64,000 nucleotides of DNA from Glaciecola amylolytica (GTDB lineage Bacteria > Bacteroidota > Bacteroidia > Flavobacteriales_D > Crocinitomicaceae). The stretch covers positions 3,157,501-3,221,500 of the forward strand of contig CP034120.1 in the NCBI GenBank assembly GCA_003856375.1, written 5' to 3'. The notes beneath the pieces were generated by a model. The model worked only from the letters and a program-made list of their open reading frames with translations. It was not told where the DNA came from and did no database searches. This document shows positions 63,662 through 64,000 of this stretch, one piece after another (position 1 is the first letter of the stretch; each line of letters starts with the position of its first letter). Position numbers and translations under genes: made by a program.

Positions 63662-64000
63662 ATGATAGAAAAAATCATTCAAAAAAGACTAAATCGCTGG
63701 TTACTAAGTATCTTATCCGGGATTCTTTTAATTGTTTCGTTTCCTGAAACAGGTAGTTTAACACCTCTGGCATTCGTTGCATGGATTCCGCTTTTATTAG
63801 TTGAATCCCATTTTCATACCCAAAAGAAGGCTTTCAGCCTGTTTATTCACGCATATCTCACCTTCATTATCTACAATATCGGTACAACCTGGTGGGTTTA
63901 TTATGCAAGTGCTGAAGGAGCATACATGGCTTTTCTGGCGAATAGTTTATTAATGGCTCTCGCGTTTCTTTTCTATCATTTACTGAAACGCAAATTGGGA
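63662..64000 (+). CDS. lnt: Apolipoprotein N-acyltransferase, cut by window end
   Basis: The first 113 residues of an inner-membrane Lnt-type enzyme, which adds the third acyl chain to lipoproteins. Hydrophobic helices are visible at about 13-30, 33-48, 57-75 and 83-103, and the block YNIGTTWWVYYAS near 72-84 matches the conserved TTWW region of the family. The nitrilase-like catalytic domain with Glu-Lys-Cys is beyond the edge. The start at 63662 (MIEKIIQKRLNRW) is the first ATG after the intergenic region. It would serve the lipoproteins in this window, the aminopeptidase and the alpha-2-macroglobulin. Confidence 0.85.
   Translation, partial: MIEKIIQKRLNRWLLSILSGILLIVSFPETGSLTPLAFVAWIPLLLVESHFHTQKKAFSLFIHAYLTFIIYNIGTTWWVYYASAEGAYMAFLANSLLMALAFLFYHLLKRKLG

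Overview
The window reads as chromosomal DNA of a member of the Bacteroidota, most likely a Flavobacteriales relative of Fluviicola/Crocinitomicaceae; genus is inference and would need 16S comparison. Support comes from promoters of the Bacteroidota type (TTG, about 19 bases, TAnnTTTG) before the rRNA operon and valS, several proteins with type IX secretion (T9SS) C-terminal sorting domains, an OmpA protein with thrombospondin-type-3 repeats, a LytTR/LytS-type two-component pair with an extracellular propeller sensor, and moderate-to-low GC.

Layout. 1-1394 is the 5' nine tenths of a 16S rRNA gene on the minus strand, fed by three tandem promoters (1636-1885). 1974-8063 holds a small membrane protein and three tandem POT-family peptide transporters, all minus. 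8157-11529 has a TatD-like hydrolase overlapping tcdA, then a lipoprotein M1 aminopeptidase. 11728-24917 is an envelope region: a giant thioester alpha-2-macroglobulin lipoprotein, an Mpo1-like membrane protein, a LytS/LytTR signalling pair and penicillin-binding protein 1C. 25047-25891 is a small helical protein running into a REP-associated (RAYT-type) transposase. 25996-37916 carries housekeeping and small-operon genes: valS, a DUF2459 protein, a basic secreted protein, tex, a T9SS type A protein, an RlpA-like protein, a CoA transferase, a GNAT and a PAS-GAF histidine kinase. 38093-43805 holds a large membrane protein coupled to a GT9 glycosyltransferase, then an acyl-CoA dehydrogenase behind a palindrome-rich promoter. 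43958-50643 has a small secreted protein, rnhB, a propeller protein, an OmpA/TSP3 protein, and divergent hxlR-type and doxX-type genes. 50744-63460 is a Crp-type regulator and three very large T9SS type B surface proteins with internal tandem repeats, plus a small secreted protein. The window ends inside lnt.

Beyond the genes, the window carries dispersed short elements. Four near-identical long palindromes (core GTAGGGGTG) sit at 3' ends of genes and double as terminators. A 32-bp palindromic repeat occurs three times, near a RAYT-type transposase that itself contains two tandem palindromes in its reading frame. Three protein-repeat arrays have exact nucleotide periods (195, 195 and 279 bp). 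No CRISPR array, prophage, toxin-antitoxin pair or recognised defence island was seen. The strongest candidates for something not yet described are the terminator-repeat family and the palindromic repeat plus transposase, followed by the alpha-2-macroglobulin/PBP1C neighbourhood with its embedded two-component system.
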